DNA of 64,000 nucleotides from Progne subis subis (GCA_022316685.1 JAKJHU010000385.1:62001-126000); one strand, 5' to 3'; shown: positions 31,561 through 42,950, counted from the stretch's first letter. Notes: generated by a model not told the origin, from the sequence alone. A program made the numbers and translations.

Positions 31561-33190
31561 ATGGGTCCAAAGAAAAGTAACTCCTTAGAACCAGGAGCTG
31601 CGAATTATGAAAGAAATTTACAATAGCCTGGTATAGCTGGGAACTGTGAGGGGGGTTCACAGAAGGGGAGCATCCCTCAGGACAGTCCATTGGGGATAAT
31701 GTTACGATTCTGGGATGCATGTGAATCCTGAAGAGGAAAAAGTAAGCAGAAAATTATTAATAATTGAATGTTTAAACGGACAAAGGAAATGATCTGGAAA
31801 GATAATTTATATTGGCCAAAGTTTGGACTGTTTGGAGATTGGATTTGCCAGTCTTTGAATTTGTATGTGAATTCAAAAGAACCTTTTGTTCAGGAAGAAA
31901 GCAAATATGCTGCTCTGTGGCTTCCCAGGGGAAAGGGTGAATTTGTCACTCAAAGGCAAGGAATCAAGGGTTTTCCATTCTATCCTTTACAAACCAGAGG
32001 GCAAGCAGCCAAAAAAGACAGACACGAGCCCTAGGATCCGTTAGATCACCTCCTACCCCCTTATAGGCAACCTAATCAGCCCGTTCAACCCCAAGCCCCC
32101 GAGGGTCCTCCTGTAAATGCAAACACACCCCCTATTCAGGAGGAGCCAGTAGCACATAGAACTAGAGGTGGGGGGATGGGGAGAAGTGATGATGGGGATG
32201 GGAAGCAAAAATGGAAGATGGACTACAGACGCTTAGAAAAGTTCCAATGGCAAACCCAGAACAGAGACCTATTGGTGATGGGAGTGTTCCCCTGAGCACA
32301 GGGGATGTCAGGGAGTTTAAGAAGGAGATGGGCAGGCTGCTAGAGGATCCTCTTGGAGAGGCAGAGAGATTAGATCAGTTCTTGGGGCCAAATATATACA
32401 CCTGGGTGGAACTGCAGTCTATCTTAGGAATCTTGTTTACAATGGAAGAAAGAGAAATGCTGAGACATTCAGGAATGAGGGTTTGGGATAGAGAATGTCA
32501 GGGGCCAGACCAGGAGGATCAGAAATGGCCTATGCAAGATCCAGGTTGGAATAATCAGAATGAAAGACACAGACAGAATAGGAGTGATCTCCGGTGGATG
32601 ATTATCCGAGGAATCCAGGAAGCAGTGCCCAAGGGGCAGAATATAAGGAAAGCTCTAAGTGAGCACCAAGGGAAGGATGAACCACTGGCACACTGGTTAG
32701 AAAGACTAAGAAAAGTCTTGGAGTTATATTTAGGTGTAGACCCCAACACTGCAGCAGGACAGGTCCTTTTGAAAACACAATTTGTAGCTAAGTCCTGCGG
32801 GCACATCAGGAAGAAGCTGGAAAAAGTAGAAAATTGGCACGATAGGGGGCTTCAGGAATTGTTAGGAGAAGCACAGAAAGTGTATGTGAGAAGGGATGAG
32901 GAGAGGCAAAAGACAAACCCACAGATTTTAATGGCAGCAGTCAAGGAAACACAGACAACCATGAATACAGAGAAACACTCAGGAAAGAAAAAACAAGAGA
33001 AAAAGGCAGGTCCACCTCTGGGGATATGAGATCCACGTGTTTTTCCTGTCACCAGAAAGGACATTTACAAACTTCTTGTCCTGCCTCTAGAAGAACAGGA
33101 CCCACTTGTTTTTATTGCCACAAAAAGGGACACCTACAAAAATTCTGTAGAAAGAGGCAGCAAGATGAGAAAATGTTTCAAGAGGACTAG
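31561..33190 (+). pseudogene. gag: gag of class I provirus, copy 1
   Basis: ATG at 31561 in a good context (gccaccaaaaATGG) starts Met-Gly, suited to myristoylation. A matrix of gammaretroviral pattern follows with three in-frame stops before 31768-32034. Next are a Pro-rich linker (LPPY-like, about 32050) and a long open capsid stretch (32211-33029). A one-base deletion near 33010, compared with copy 2, shifts the frame into nucleocapsid. There, two zinc knuckles are intact: CFSCHQKGHLQTSC (about 33039) and CFYCHKKGHLQKFC (about 33105). Gag ends at UAG 33188-33190. Confidence 0.85.
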
Positions 33191-35727
33191 GTGGGTCAGG
33201 GGCTCTGTTTAATGAGGACTGAACACCTAGAGGAGCCCTTGATAAAACTGAAAATAAGTCCTCAAAAGGAAGAAATCACATTTTTGGTGGACACAGAAGC
33301 TACTAGGTCCACAGTAAGAAAAATACCACAAGGATGTGAAGTAAGTCATGAACGTGTCCCTGCAATTTGGAATATAAAGTTTTTTAGGTTCCTGCAATTA
33401 AGAGTGCAGATTGAATTGGATAAAAAATTTGGACTGAATGATTTGTTATTACTATCAGAGGCTGATAGAAATTTATTAGGAAGGGACTTAATAATAACCT
33501 TGGGGATTAAAATAACACCCTGTGAAGGAAAACTTATAATCCGTTCCTTAACTGAAGATCATTTCGACATTAGCGACACAGTTTGCTATACTGGGGAAGC
33601 AGGAAAATTAAACATTCAGCCCATTAGCATTGAAATACAGAACCCAGAAATCCCCATTCGAGTAAAACAATATCCGATATCACTGGAAGGTCGGAAGGGA
33701 TTGAAACCGGTCGTTGAGAATTGAGTACATCAGGGGGTGTTGGAGTCCTGTGTGTCACCACATCATACCCCCATCCTGCCGGTAAAGAAGCCTGATGGTA
33801 GCTACCGACTAGTGCAGGATCTCAGAGCGGTAAATCAAAGAACCATTACCCGCTGTCCAGAAGTAGCTAAGCCAGATACCTCCTAATTACATTTGGTACA
33901 GTGTCATGGATTTAAAGGATGCCTTTTGGACTTGCCCTCTGGATGAGGGCAGTAGGGATTGCATTTGAGTAGGAGGACCCAGATACAGGTAGGAGAGAAC
34001 AATTAAGGTGAACGGTGCTACCGCAAGGTTTTACAGAGGCACCGAATCTTTTTGGGAGGGCATTAGAAAATCTTTGGAAGTCCTTTGAGTTACCCAAAGG
34101 AATTAAGCTGCTACAGTATGTAGATGATTTGTTAGTAGCAGGAGAAACTGAAGAGGAAACTAGAAAGGGTACTATTAAGCTTCTAAATTTTCTGGGAGAA
34201 AACGGGCTGGAGATATCAAAGTCAAAATTGCAGTTTGTAGAGTCAGAAGTGTGGTATTTAGGTCATTGTAAGTAAAAGTAAGCAAAAGTAAAAGTAAGCA
34301 AAAGAAAAAGCTAGACCGTGAAAGCGTTTCAGGAATAGTGAACATGGGACCACCAAAGTCTAAAAGAGAAATAAAGCTGGTTTTGAGTCGCTTGGGTTAT
34401 TGTAGGCAGTAGATAGAAGGGTTTAGCAGAAAAGTAAAATTTCTGTATCAGAAATTAACTACCAATTGCTTGAAATGGTCTGAAACGGATCAGGAAAATT
34501 CTGAGCAAGTTGAATAAGCCCTACTGCAAGCTCCTGTACTGAGTCTTCCCAGTTTAGACAAGCCTTTTCAATTATTAGTTAATACAGTTCATCAAACACC
34601 TTATGAAGTATTGACTCAAGATCGGGCAGGAAGCCAAAAGCCAGTAGGATATTATTCCAAATGATTGGATCCAATTAGTAAGAGTTGGCCAACATGCCTG
34701 CAAGCTCTGGTAGTCACTGCTGTGTTAGTAGAAGAAGCCTGAAAAGTAACCTTTGGGGCACCACTGGAAGTGTACACACCCATAATATTAGGGGAATCCT
34801 TGCTAAAGAGGCCAAAACATGGTTAACATAGCAGAATATTAAAATATGAGGCTATCTTGATAGACTCCTCTGAATTAGAGCTGAGAGTGACAAATATACA
34901 AAGCCCCACTCAATTCCTTTAGGGGACCCAGGGGAAGAATTAATACACGATTGCACAGAGGTCATAGAGTTACAAACAAAAATATGCCCAGATATGAGAG
35001 AACAAGAATTAAAAACAGAAGAAAAATTATTTATAGATGGATTATCCCCAGTGGCAAAAGGAAGAAGGAAATCTGGGTATGCCATAATTTGTGGAGAAAA
35101 ACTGGAAGTAAAAGAATCTGGTCCCCTTATAAGGCCCATCCTGCTCAGCACAAGCCTGTGAACTCTATGCATTATTCGGTGCATTGCTGTTATTAAAAGG
35201 ATCGAGAAGGGACCATATACAGCAACTCAAAATATGCCTTTGGGGTAGTGCACACATTTAGAAAAATTTGGAAAGAGAGGGGACTTATAAACACTCAAAG
35301 AAAAGGATTAGTGCACCAAGGATTGATAATTCAAATTCTTAAAGCTTTGAAGAGCCCAAAAAAGATAGCAGTGGTTCAGGTGAAAGGCCACAAGAGGGGG
35401 AGAAACATTAAAACAAGAAGAAACAATTTGGGTGATGATGAAGCTAAGAAAGCTTCCCTGAGGGAAAACAGCAATGTAATTATGACTTTTCAGGAAGCAG
35501 GAACACGAAATCAAACACCATATGTTTCTTTAGCAGAAGTAGAAGGCATGAAAAACCTAGGAGCAACTCTAAAAGAGGGACAATGGATTCTCCCTGACAA
35601 AACCACAGTTCGAACGGCAGAAAAAGGATAGACTCATGCTTCAAGGGTAAAAGCACCTATACCCAATAAAGACTGGAAAATTATTTAGACACCAGGAGAC
35701 CTGAAAGTAAAATTTAAAAAGGCTTAA
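33191..35727 (+). pseudogene. pol: pro-pol of class I provirus, copy 1, integrase core deleted
   Basis: After the UAG a protease opens (33191-33727), but its active site reads D-T-E-A (Glu codon 33296-33298), not the universal DTGA. Reverse transcriptase follows in broken frames with LPQGF (about 34019) and YVDD (34117-34128). RNase H-like sequence lies at about 35000-35470, including KGHKRG. Then, at about 35615-35632, the chain jumps directly to a short stretch like the far C-terminus of integrase (HASRVK), ending near 35727. The integrase HHCC domain and DDE core, roughly a kilobase, are absent. The same junction is in copy 2. Confidence 0.85.
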
Positions 35728-35820
35728 ATTTGATTTAAACTTTTTATTATAAAAAAGGTTTAATTTATTAAAAAACTGTGTCCTAAACAGTTTAAAGTAA
35801 AATTATAATTAATCCCCAAC

Positions 35821-36384
35821 ATGGCTGAACAGAGCATTTGGTGCCCAGAGGCTATAGCTCACCTGGAAAATAGTTTTTGGCTGTGGATTTCACATAATGC
35901 TGCAACAGATTTGGTGTGCCACCCACATATGGAAAGAATAACCCAGCCCCAGGATATTCAAGATATCCTTAGTACAGAAAGGTCAGAAGCTGCCATCCCA
36001 CAGAGAGAAGTTTCCATGTTTCAGCAAGGTTGCTGCAAACACGGTCATCAGTGTGAGCGGTGTAAAGCAGTGACCATGAAGTGGCTGAGACAAAGACATT
36101 GGCACAGAACAACTGTACCTTGGGACCAAAGCGATGTAGCTTTTATGATTAATTCTATACGATGTTTTAGTAGAGTAGAGCAAGACTTTAGAATGCACAA
36201 ATGGGTTTTAGCACAGATCAACATTGATACTTATGCCATAGAAGATCAAGTACAAAGAGCATTGATTTATTTAGCGTATCACATGGAACGATTAGTGGCT
36301 TTGAGAACACTGCAGGAACAACAAAGGATAATGAAAGTAAGATGTGGATGTAATAGGATACCCAGAAACAACAGAAAAAGGTAA
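35821..36384 (+). CDS. Accessory frame 1 of class I provirus (copy 1), Cys-rich
   Basis: A 187-codon open frame with an ATG in good context (caacATGG), lying between pol and env. It has acidic and Trp-containing N-terminal text (MAEQSIWCPEA), then GCCKHGHQCERCK (about residues 71-83), a possible zinc site, a basic Trp/His-rich stretch, an amphipathic region and a basic end. Sequence just past the stop in another frame reads CLTC, so the original protein may have been longer. I recognise no known retroviral protein; it is not dUTPase, integrase or env. Copy 2 carries it at 60163-59786, where it stops after 125 codons. It could be a regulator, a capsid- or host-factor-binding protein, or a captured gene; none is shown. 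Confidence 0.6.
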   Translation: MAEQSIWCPEAIAHLENSFWLWISHNAATDLVCHPHMERITQPQDIQDILSTERSEAAIPQREVSMFQQGCCKHGHQCERCKAVTMKWLRQRHWHRTTVPWDQSDVAFMINSIRCFSRVEQDFRMHKWVLAQINIDTYAIEDQVQRALIYLAYHMERLVALRTLQEQQRIMKVRCGCNRIPRNNRKR

Positions 36385-36443
36385 ATTGTCTTGCTTAACC
36401 TGTTCAGGTTATAAAACTCCTTTGATGGTTAACAATTAGAGGT

Positions 36444-37164
36444 TTGTGGTTTGTAATTGCAATTAACTTTAATTTATTAGAAAAATTAGGCATTCTGGAT
36501 TGGCTGTCAACAGCAACTCCATTGAGTTTGGAGGCAGAACAATGCCAATGGGAAGGGATCAGACACTTCCTTGATCAATGGGAACAGCCTGAACAGATTG
36601 AAAATCTTTTAAGAGACCCTGAGCAACTAACACTAACAGATTTCATTGAGGAACTACAATTCCAGAAAAAGAGACTGGAATCACCAGTTACTAAAAGAGT
36701 CCAAGAACAAGTAATGCACTGGGAGTGTACTAAGCATGGCTTAGAGTGTCGCCCATGGGTTTGTGTTATTTGTACACTTTGCCTTAATTTGTGGTGGAGA
36801 ATAACAAGAGAAGAAGAAAGAGACTTGTTTTACTTAATTGATTTAATTTCTTTAATTGATTTGTTTAACTTTCTTAGATTGCATTCGTGAACAGTTAACT
36901 TTAAAAAGACTCATCAGTGGTTTTTTTGGAACACCTTTGAGATATGAAGATGGAACCTTTTATGCAGCGGTTCAATTAATAGAAAATTTAGACCAATGAG
37001 TTTTTACTATATTAGCTTTTGAGCAAGTGAGAGAGCAAACAATTCATAGTATTATAGACCAGTGTATCGTAATTAACAGTTGCTGTGGAGAAGGAATTTG
37101 TGTGCCACGCTATAGACACATTTCTGATGTGAATTGGCATTGCGAGTGTGACTGTTGGTGGTGA
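36444..37164 (+). pseudogene. Accessory frame 2 of class I provirus (copy 1), Cys-rich
   Basis: Open from 36444 to 36890 without an ATG. An acceptor-like tttaatttattag at about 36469-36481 suggests it was reached by splicing. It begins helical, with LSTATPLSLE, and a run of Glu/Gln/Leu, then ECTKHGLECRPWVCVICTLC (about 36715-36790). After a frame change near 36830 related text continues to a Cys-rich end CECDCWW at 37164, with one internal stop near 37000. The C-x-KHG-x2-C pattern is shared with accessory frame 1, so the two may be ancient duplicates. Copy 2 has it at 59476-59087. Confidence 0.55.
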
Positions 37165-37383
37165 TGAAGACTAAATAAACTGTCCCTGACACCAGAGAAA
37201 AAAAGTGACCAACAAATCAAGTTGTTAACTGAAGGAGTGAAAAAGCAAATCTTATTGTGGTTGGCACATCTCTGGAGCTTTGGTTTAGACTAAAAGAGGA
37301 AGTAGCTGACTAACCCAGAGAGAGAGAGAGAGAGGGCAGTGCTGTGAGAACTGTGAGTGATCTGTGCCATCCTTGAAACAAAC

Positions 37384-39653
37384 ATGAGGCCAAGGGTACC
37401 AGTGAGACCAAAGGCACCAGTGACTAGATCCCAGGATATAAACTTTGCTGCCAAGAATCCTGACATCTTGGCCCTTGGCTGCAACACAAGGGGCCTTGAG
37501 GACGGTAGAAAGTCAAAACTCCTGAGGATTATTTTCACTGTGTTTGTGGTGATGCCCTTGGCAACTGGCCAAAACTATGGAGCCACTCTGGACAGAGTCC
37601 ATGAGAGAAGGGAATGAGCAACGCAGGAACAAACAAGAATAAAACAAGCAGCACAAGAGTGGGCAATGAGAGAACAATCTATGCAAAAACAAAGTCCCAA
37701 TAATGTTGATCCCTGTAATAAATGCCATCACTTCATATGGGTCAAGGGCAAGATGGAATTTGTGTTTGTGGCATATCCACATGTTAGTGCTGCCTGCTAC
37801 GATCACAGCAATTTTATAGATGTTTGTGTTAAAAATAGAAAAATGGATTGGGTATGGAAAACATTAGGATTCAATGGACCAGCTCCTTATCCTTATAGTG
37901 ATCAAATCTGTCCTAAGTATGATTTTTTTGTTGTTGTTTTGAGAAAGATGAGAATGGGAATGATCCAAGTATAGGTATAGGGGGTACAGCACTAAGGAAA
38001 AAGAAGAAAACCCAAAAGAAAACAAAGAAATATGTAAAAAGGGCATAGGGAAAGAATTAAAGGAACTAGATAAGCTGTATGAACAATTCAAACAGCAGTA
38101 TAGCCACTGGGATTTGACAACCTCAACTAAGAACCTTTTTGTAGCTTTGATGCAAGAAATTGCTATGGAATTAGGATTATCCAAATGCTGGATCTGTGGG
38201 AATGGCTGAAAGGTGGCTGTGGAGAGGTGAGAGTCTAGCTCCAGAACAATTTTTCAAATGGAATCATACTCAAATTTTCAAGACATTAAAACGACCTGAA
38301 GGATGGATTTTGAGTCATCAAGTAATTGGAACAGTCTGTATGACTCAAGAAGGAAGGAAATATAATAAAGTAGCAGGATATACTCCTTGTATATCTACTT
38401 TAGTAGTTAATTCGGATAATAAAACTAAGATCTGGCAACCAAAATCTTTTACTGGGTATTGGGGAATAACAAAGGAAATGAATTGTGAGTGGAAAAATCA
38501 AACTGATTTGTGATGGCATAAAAGTCCTGGAGCTAACCCCTACCAATCCAAAAAAAGTCCTAAAATTTACTGGGAACAACAAGAAAAAACAGACAGTAAA
38601 TGGAAAGCCCCTGATGGAATATATTGCATTTGTGGGCAATGAGCATAGAGTGAATTACCTCAAAAGTGGGAAGGAACCTGTACCTTAGGAGTTATACGAC
38701 CCTCCTTCTTTGTCATCCCAAGGTCTAGGAGCAATATGCTGGGAACACCACTTGATGAGACTCTGGAAAGGAATAAAAGAGATTTAGACCTCAACTTCCC
38801 AAAGGCAGGGGGAAACCAGGAATGGGGGGAAGAAGAATGGCCTGCAGAAAGAATCACAGCATATTATGACCCAGCAACTTAGGCTGAGGGTGGATCTTGG
38901 GGATATAGGACCCCAATTTATCTATTGAATCGGTGGATAAGACTCCAGGCAGGAGTGGAGGTTGTATCAAACCATACTTCTGATGCCCTAAAGTTACTGG
39001 CCAAGCAGCATTCACAAATGTGAGCATTTGTATATCAAACCAGAATTGCAATAGATTATCTGTTGGCTGAAGAAGGGGGAGTTTGAGGAAGATGTAACAA
39101 ATCTGAGTGCTGTGTGGAGAGAGATGATCATGGGGAAGCCATCACAAAACTTGCTGAAGAAATTAAAAGGGTGGCACACGTACCTGTTCAAAAGGGGAAT
39201 TCTATTCTAAAAATGGATTGGTGGGATAACCTCCTTGGAGGAGCCTGGTGGAAGAAGGTGGAATTTATGCTGTTATGTTCTGGATTAGGATTGTTATTCT
39301 TACCATGCATGATTCCATGTCTTCTTAGACTAATCCACCCAGTGATACAAGGAGTGTAAAATGACAGCAATGCCCATGGATCCAGAATTGGCAGCAAAAA
39401 GGAAACCAGATGCTTTGATGATATTAAAAGCTAAACTTACATTCAAAAGAAAGGACCCGAAGAGATGTTGACTGAACATAAAGAGACGACTGTTGCCCAA
39501 GAGATGTCAACCAAATTTGAGAAGGAATGCAAAAAGTTTGGTGAAGCATGGGAGATGTTAGAAAAATTAGAGGCTGAAATGAGAGAGCATGAAAACCTGG
39601 ATTATTTGGAATATAGAAGAAATCGAGATTCAGTATTAATTAAAAAGCATTAA
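37384..39653 (+). pseudogene. env: env of class I provirus, copy 1
   Basis: ATG at 37384 starts a protein with a long, basic N-terminal leader (about 45 residues) before a hydrophobic signal (LLRIIFTVFVV). SU runs in several frames to a CWIC motif (38186-38197) and on to about 38900. TM (about 38950-39357) has an immunosuppressive-domain-like stretch followed by a CX7CC-type motif whose first Cys codon is TGA, as in copy 2. A membrane anchor lies at about 39260-39330. In copy 2 the tail continues in frame for about 100 more residues with a charged heptad-rich segment; in copy 1 a TAA at 39357-39359 and a shift separate this tail (39465-39653). Confidence 0.85.
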
Positions 39654-39663
39654 TCAATAGGAT

Positions 39664-39681
39664 TAAAAAGAGAAAGTGGGG
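39664..39681 (+). other. Polypurine tract
   Basis: aaaaagagaaagtgggga lies four bases before the 3' LTR start. The matching site in copy 2 is read on the minus strand near 56320-56335. Confidence 0.75.
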
Positions 39682-39685
39682 AAAT

Positions 39686-40524
39686 TGTAATAAGTGAAAA
39701 TGATTTATGCTAATTGTAACTGTATCAATATTTTAAAAGTATTTACTTTATAAAACATTTGTTATAAAGTAGTAAAAGAAAAAGCAGATGTGAGTAGTGT
39801 TACAGAGCAGATGGGCCCCTTGGCAGATGCTACATGAGAAAAATCAGATACAGGATGCAGTTTGAGATAAGCAAGAGTTTCAAAGCTGGATTGACCAAAG
39901 CTGGGACTACTCCAAGGTCGGGAGATGGGCCCTTTGCAGATGTGATGGGACACAGGATGTCTTAAGATAGAAGTGGCCTTGAGATGGACAAAGTTGGGAC
40001 TATTCCAAGGTAGGGAGTTTGGGTGGTGGTTTGACCCATGAAATAATTACTTTTTGGAACATAATGCTTAATTATGTATAATACAAAACTTAGAGCGCAC
40101 GCACAATCAGTAAGGTTATTCATAGGAGGAGAGGAAGATGATGAGCCTTCCTCTGAAGAAGACCAACAAAAAGCCAAGAAGACCCCCTAACAGCAAGTGG
40201 AGCATGAGCTATGTAGCATAGTGACATAGATTTTAAGAATTGGAGATAGAAGGAGATTCATGAGAAATATTAATGAATATGTATTAGCATACAATATATA
40301 AGTTTAACTTGGATTACTTTGTTTTATACGTGAGGTAGGGTGAGAAGCCCTCCCTCCGTACCCTGGTCAGTTTTGCTTATGCTTTATCTAAACAGTACTT
40401 ATCTTTAATTAATCACTGCCCAATTTTTTGTATATGTTTGATTATAAAATGCTACTTAAATAAAATTGCATTGCTGCAAAATTCAACTTTGTTGCTTATT
40501 AAGTTAGACATATAGAGCTCCACT
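39686..40524 (+). repeat. 3' LTR of class I provirus, copy 1
   Basis: It starts TGTAATAAGTG after the polypurine tract and aligns with 29901-30730. AATAAA is near 40459. Its last 15-20 bases diverge into pyrimidine-rich repeat, so the exact end is unclear. Confidence 0.8.
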
Positions 40525-40612
40525 TAAAACCCTTCCTTCCTTCTTTCCATCCTTCCTTCCTTCTTTGCTTCTGTCTTTCTCTCTCATTTCTTTCTTTCTT
40601 TCTTTCCTTCTT
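40525..40612 (+). repeat. CTTC/CTTT microsatellite at junction of unit 1
   Basis: Imperfect CTTC, CTTT and CTCT repeats between the LTR and tandem unit 1. Confidence 0.8.
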
Positions 40613-42950
40613 GGAAGCAGGTACCCTTACCCTCCCAAAATCACTGCCCCTCCACCTCAGCCCTGCACAGGACAGTACTTTAAATTCAGCCTTCCCAATT
40701 TCACAGCAATCTCCCACAAGACACTTCCAGTTCTCAAAATTCCTAAAAGCACCAGCAGCCTTTAAAAACTGCTTCTTGCTTTCCCTCCCTCTACTCCCCT
40801 ACTCCATGAGCACACACGACCTCATCCCCTCACTGCAATCCCTACCCCTCCCAACTTTCCTGCCACCCTCACAGTGCAATTACACCCCAAATTACACTGC
40901 CCCATCCCATCCCATCCCATCCCATCCCATCCCATCCCATCCCATCCCATCCCATCCCATCCCATCCCATCCCATCCCATCCCATCCCATCCCATCCCAT
41001 CCCCTCTGGGCAGGAAGTCCCCCCCAACCAGCCCTTGCACACTTCCAGGGATTCCAGGCTGCCACAGCTTTTCCTCCCACTCTGTGCCAGGGCCCCACCG
41101 CCCTCCCAGGGAACAAGTCCATCCCCACATCCCAGCTCACCCTGGCCCCAAGCAGCGTCCAGCCATGGTCTGTGTCCTGGCGCTGCAGGCCCTTGGCAAG
41201 AGTCTCTCCCAGCCAGCAATTCCTGCTCTTCCCTGCTCTGGGGCAGCAGCTGCAAGTTGATTTGCTGCCGGGGCTCTGGCCCAGCCCCAAGCCAGGGCCG
41301 GGACCTTTCCCCAGAGCTCTGCCGGCACTGGCTCGCTTCGGCCGCAGCCCAGCAGCAGACGGAGCTCAGAGCTCCCCGGGGGCTGCGCCTCCTGCCCAGG
41401 GACAGCAGCAGGGGCAGCTGAGACTTCTGCCCCGGGGCCAGCAGGGAATGCACCCCAGGGAACGGCTGGGGCTGGGCCAGGCCAGCTGCGGGCTGGAGAC
41501 CAGCAAAAGCTTCTTCCCCTGCAGGGGCCTTGACCACTCACCAGGCTCCCCAGGGAATGGTCACAGCTTTGAGGCTGCCGCAGCTCCAGGAGCCTTTGGA
41601 CACCGCTCCCGGGAATGCCCAGGCTGCCACTCTTAGCCTGTCTGTGCAGGGCCAGGGCCTGTACTCCATGATCCCGCTGCCTCCCTCCCAGCTCAGCCCC
41701 TTCTGCAGTTCTCACCCTTGGGCTCAGCCTTTGTGCCTCCTCCAGGCACTGGCAGAGCTCTTGGGGCCGGGGCAGGAGCGGCACAGCCCCAGCGTTCCCC
41801 TCTCTGTGACACCACGGTGGTGACAGCTCCAACGTTCCCTGCCGGGAGACGCTCCAAGGGAAGTGTCCAGAGCCACAGCCAGACAGCAAAACTGAGCGGG
41901 CACTGAGCACCCCCGGCCTGGGCTGATGTGCATTGCTGTGCACACAGCTCGGGGAAGGTCCCCCTGGCCACCTCCACAGTGCCACAGGCAAGTGTCACAT
42001 AGAGTTACAGAGCTCTGCCCAGGGCTGACAGGAGGAGTTAATAAAATAACAAACAAAACTAAAACCATAACCAAATCCAAACAAAACACCCCAACGAAAA
42101 AAAAGAAAAAAACACAACCAATCAAAACCCAAAACAAACAAACTAATGAAATAAAACCCCACCAAGAAAAAGACAACTCCGCCCCCAGGAGAGCTGCTGC
42201 CTCTTTCAGTGCTTTCAGCTGCGCTCACACACAGCACTGAGACTGCAAGCAATGACCATTCCTCAGGCACATCTGCTGCAAAAGCAGCTTGAGGACAGCC
42301 CTGTAGCAGGACTCCTCTCATGCCAGTGAAAAAGGCCCCTTGGCAGGCAGCTCTAGAGCTCTTGCAAAGAGCAAGGGCCAGAGCCTCAGGCCACAGGGGA
42401 GAAAAGGGCTCTCAATTACCCGCCCCTGGCACATCAAGCCTGCTCCCAGGCTGCTTCCCACACAGCATTCCTCTGGAGGACTGTGGAAAGCTGAGAGTCA
42501 GCTCTGCCTTCTCCATGTTCTGTGCCCTGAAGCTGCCTGCAAGAGGAAATTCAGGCTCAGCTCCTGTGGCACAATCCCTCCTGGCCATGGGCACAGCTCT
42601 GGGAAGGTCGTTGCACAGCCAGCCTTTGCTGCAGCCAAGGAAAGCTCCTGGCTCAGGCTCAGCTTTACCCTGCCCATCCAGACCCCTCGTGTGCCCCAGC
42701 AGCAGGAAATTGCTGGATCTGGCTGATGGCAAACAGCTGCATCTGGAGTCCTGGCACCGGCAATGGACCAGATCTGGGTGGTGCCAGTGCTGGCGCTAGG
42801 AAATTGCCGCAGTTTGGCTTTTTGTGACAGCAAATTGCTGGACTTAGGCCGTGCCAGCACCGGGGCATTTCTGGATCTGGGCTCCGGCTTTGCCAGGAAA
42901 CACCAGATTTCAGGCTCCAGATGCTGAAAAACCTGATTTCTTTCTTTCTT
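40613..42950 (+). repeat. Tandem segment unit 1
   Basis: The first of three tandem units. Anchors shared by all three: 'ccagcccttgcacacttcc' (41030, 43421, 45460), 'aacaagtccatccccaca' (41112, 43504, 45546) and 'gagcctttggacac' (about 41590, 43757, 45800). Long open frames on both strands reflect GC-rich low-stop sequence and are not conserved in frame between units. Its 3' part (42341-42610) is the partner of low-copy repeat D at 13162. Confidence 0.75.
40901..41000 (+). repeat. (CCCAT)20 satellite-like tract
   Basis: Twenty perfect CCCAT units. In tandem units 2 and 3 the same place holds only non-repeated 'cc(a/g)tg'-like text, so the expansion is specific to unit 1. Confidence 0.95.

Larger units (their letters stand above)
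29901..40524 (+). mobile_element. Class I provirus with accessory region, copy 1
   Basis: Order on the plus strand: 844-bp LTR, tRNA-Phe-like primer site, 800-bp leader, gag, UAG, pro-pol without integrase core, two accessory frames (35821-37164), env (37384-39653), polypurine tract, LTR. Frames are broken by stops and indels throughout. Copy 2 on the minus strand (55765-64000) has the same gene order, deletion and several identical stops. The gene complement is gammaretrovirus-like in matrix, gag-pol stop context and env, but not in having two zinc knuckles and an extra gene block. The 3' LTR lacks its last bases, so no target duplication can be tested. Confidence 0.9.

Noticed and set aside
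40901..41000. CRISPR-like regular repeat
   Set aside because: There are no spacers; it is a simple pentamer tract in eukaryotic DNA.
40822..41636. Frames of 200-340 codons with Pro-Ile-Pro-Ser-His repeats
   Set aside because: They read through the CCCAT satellite and GC-rich unit sequence, and the frames are not kept in tandem units 2 and 3.
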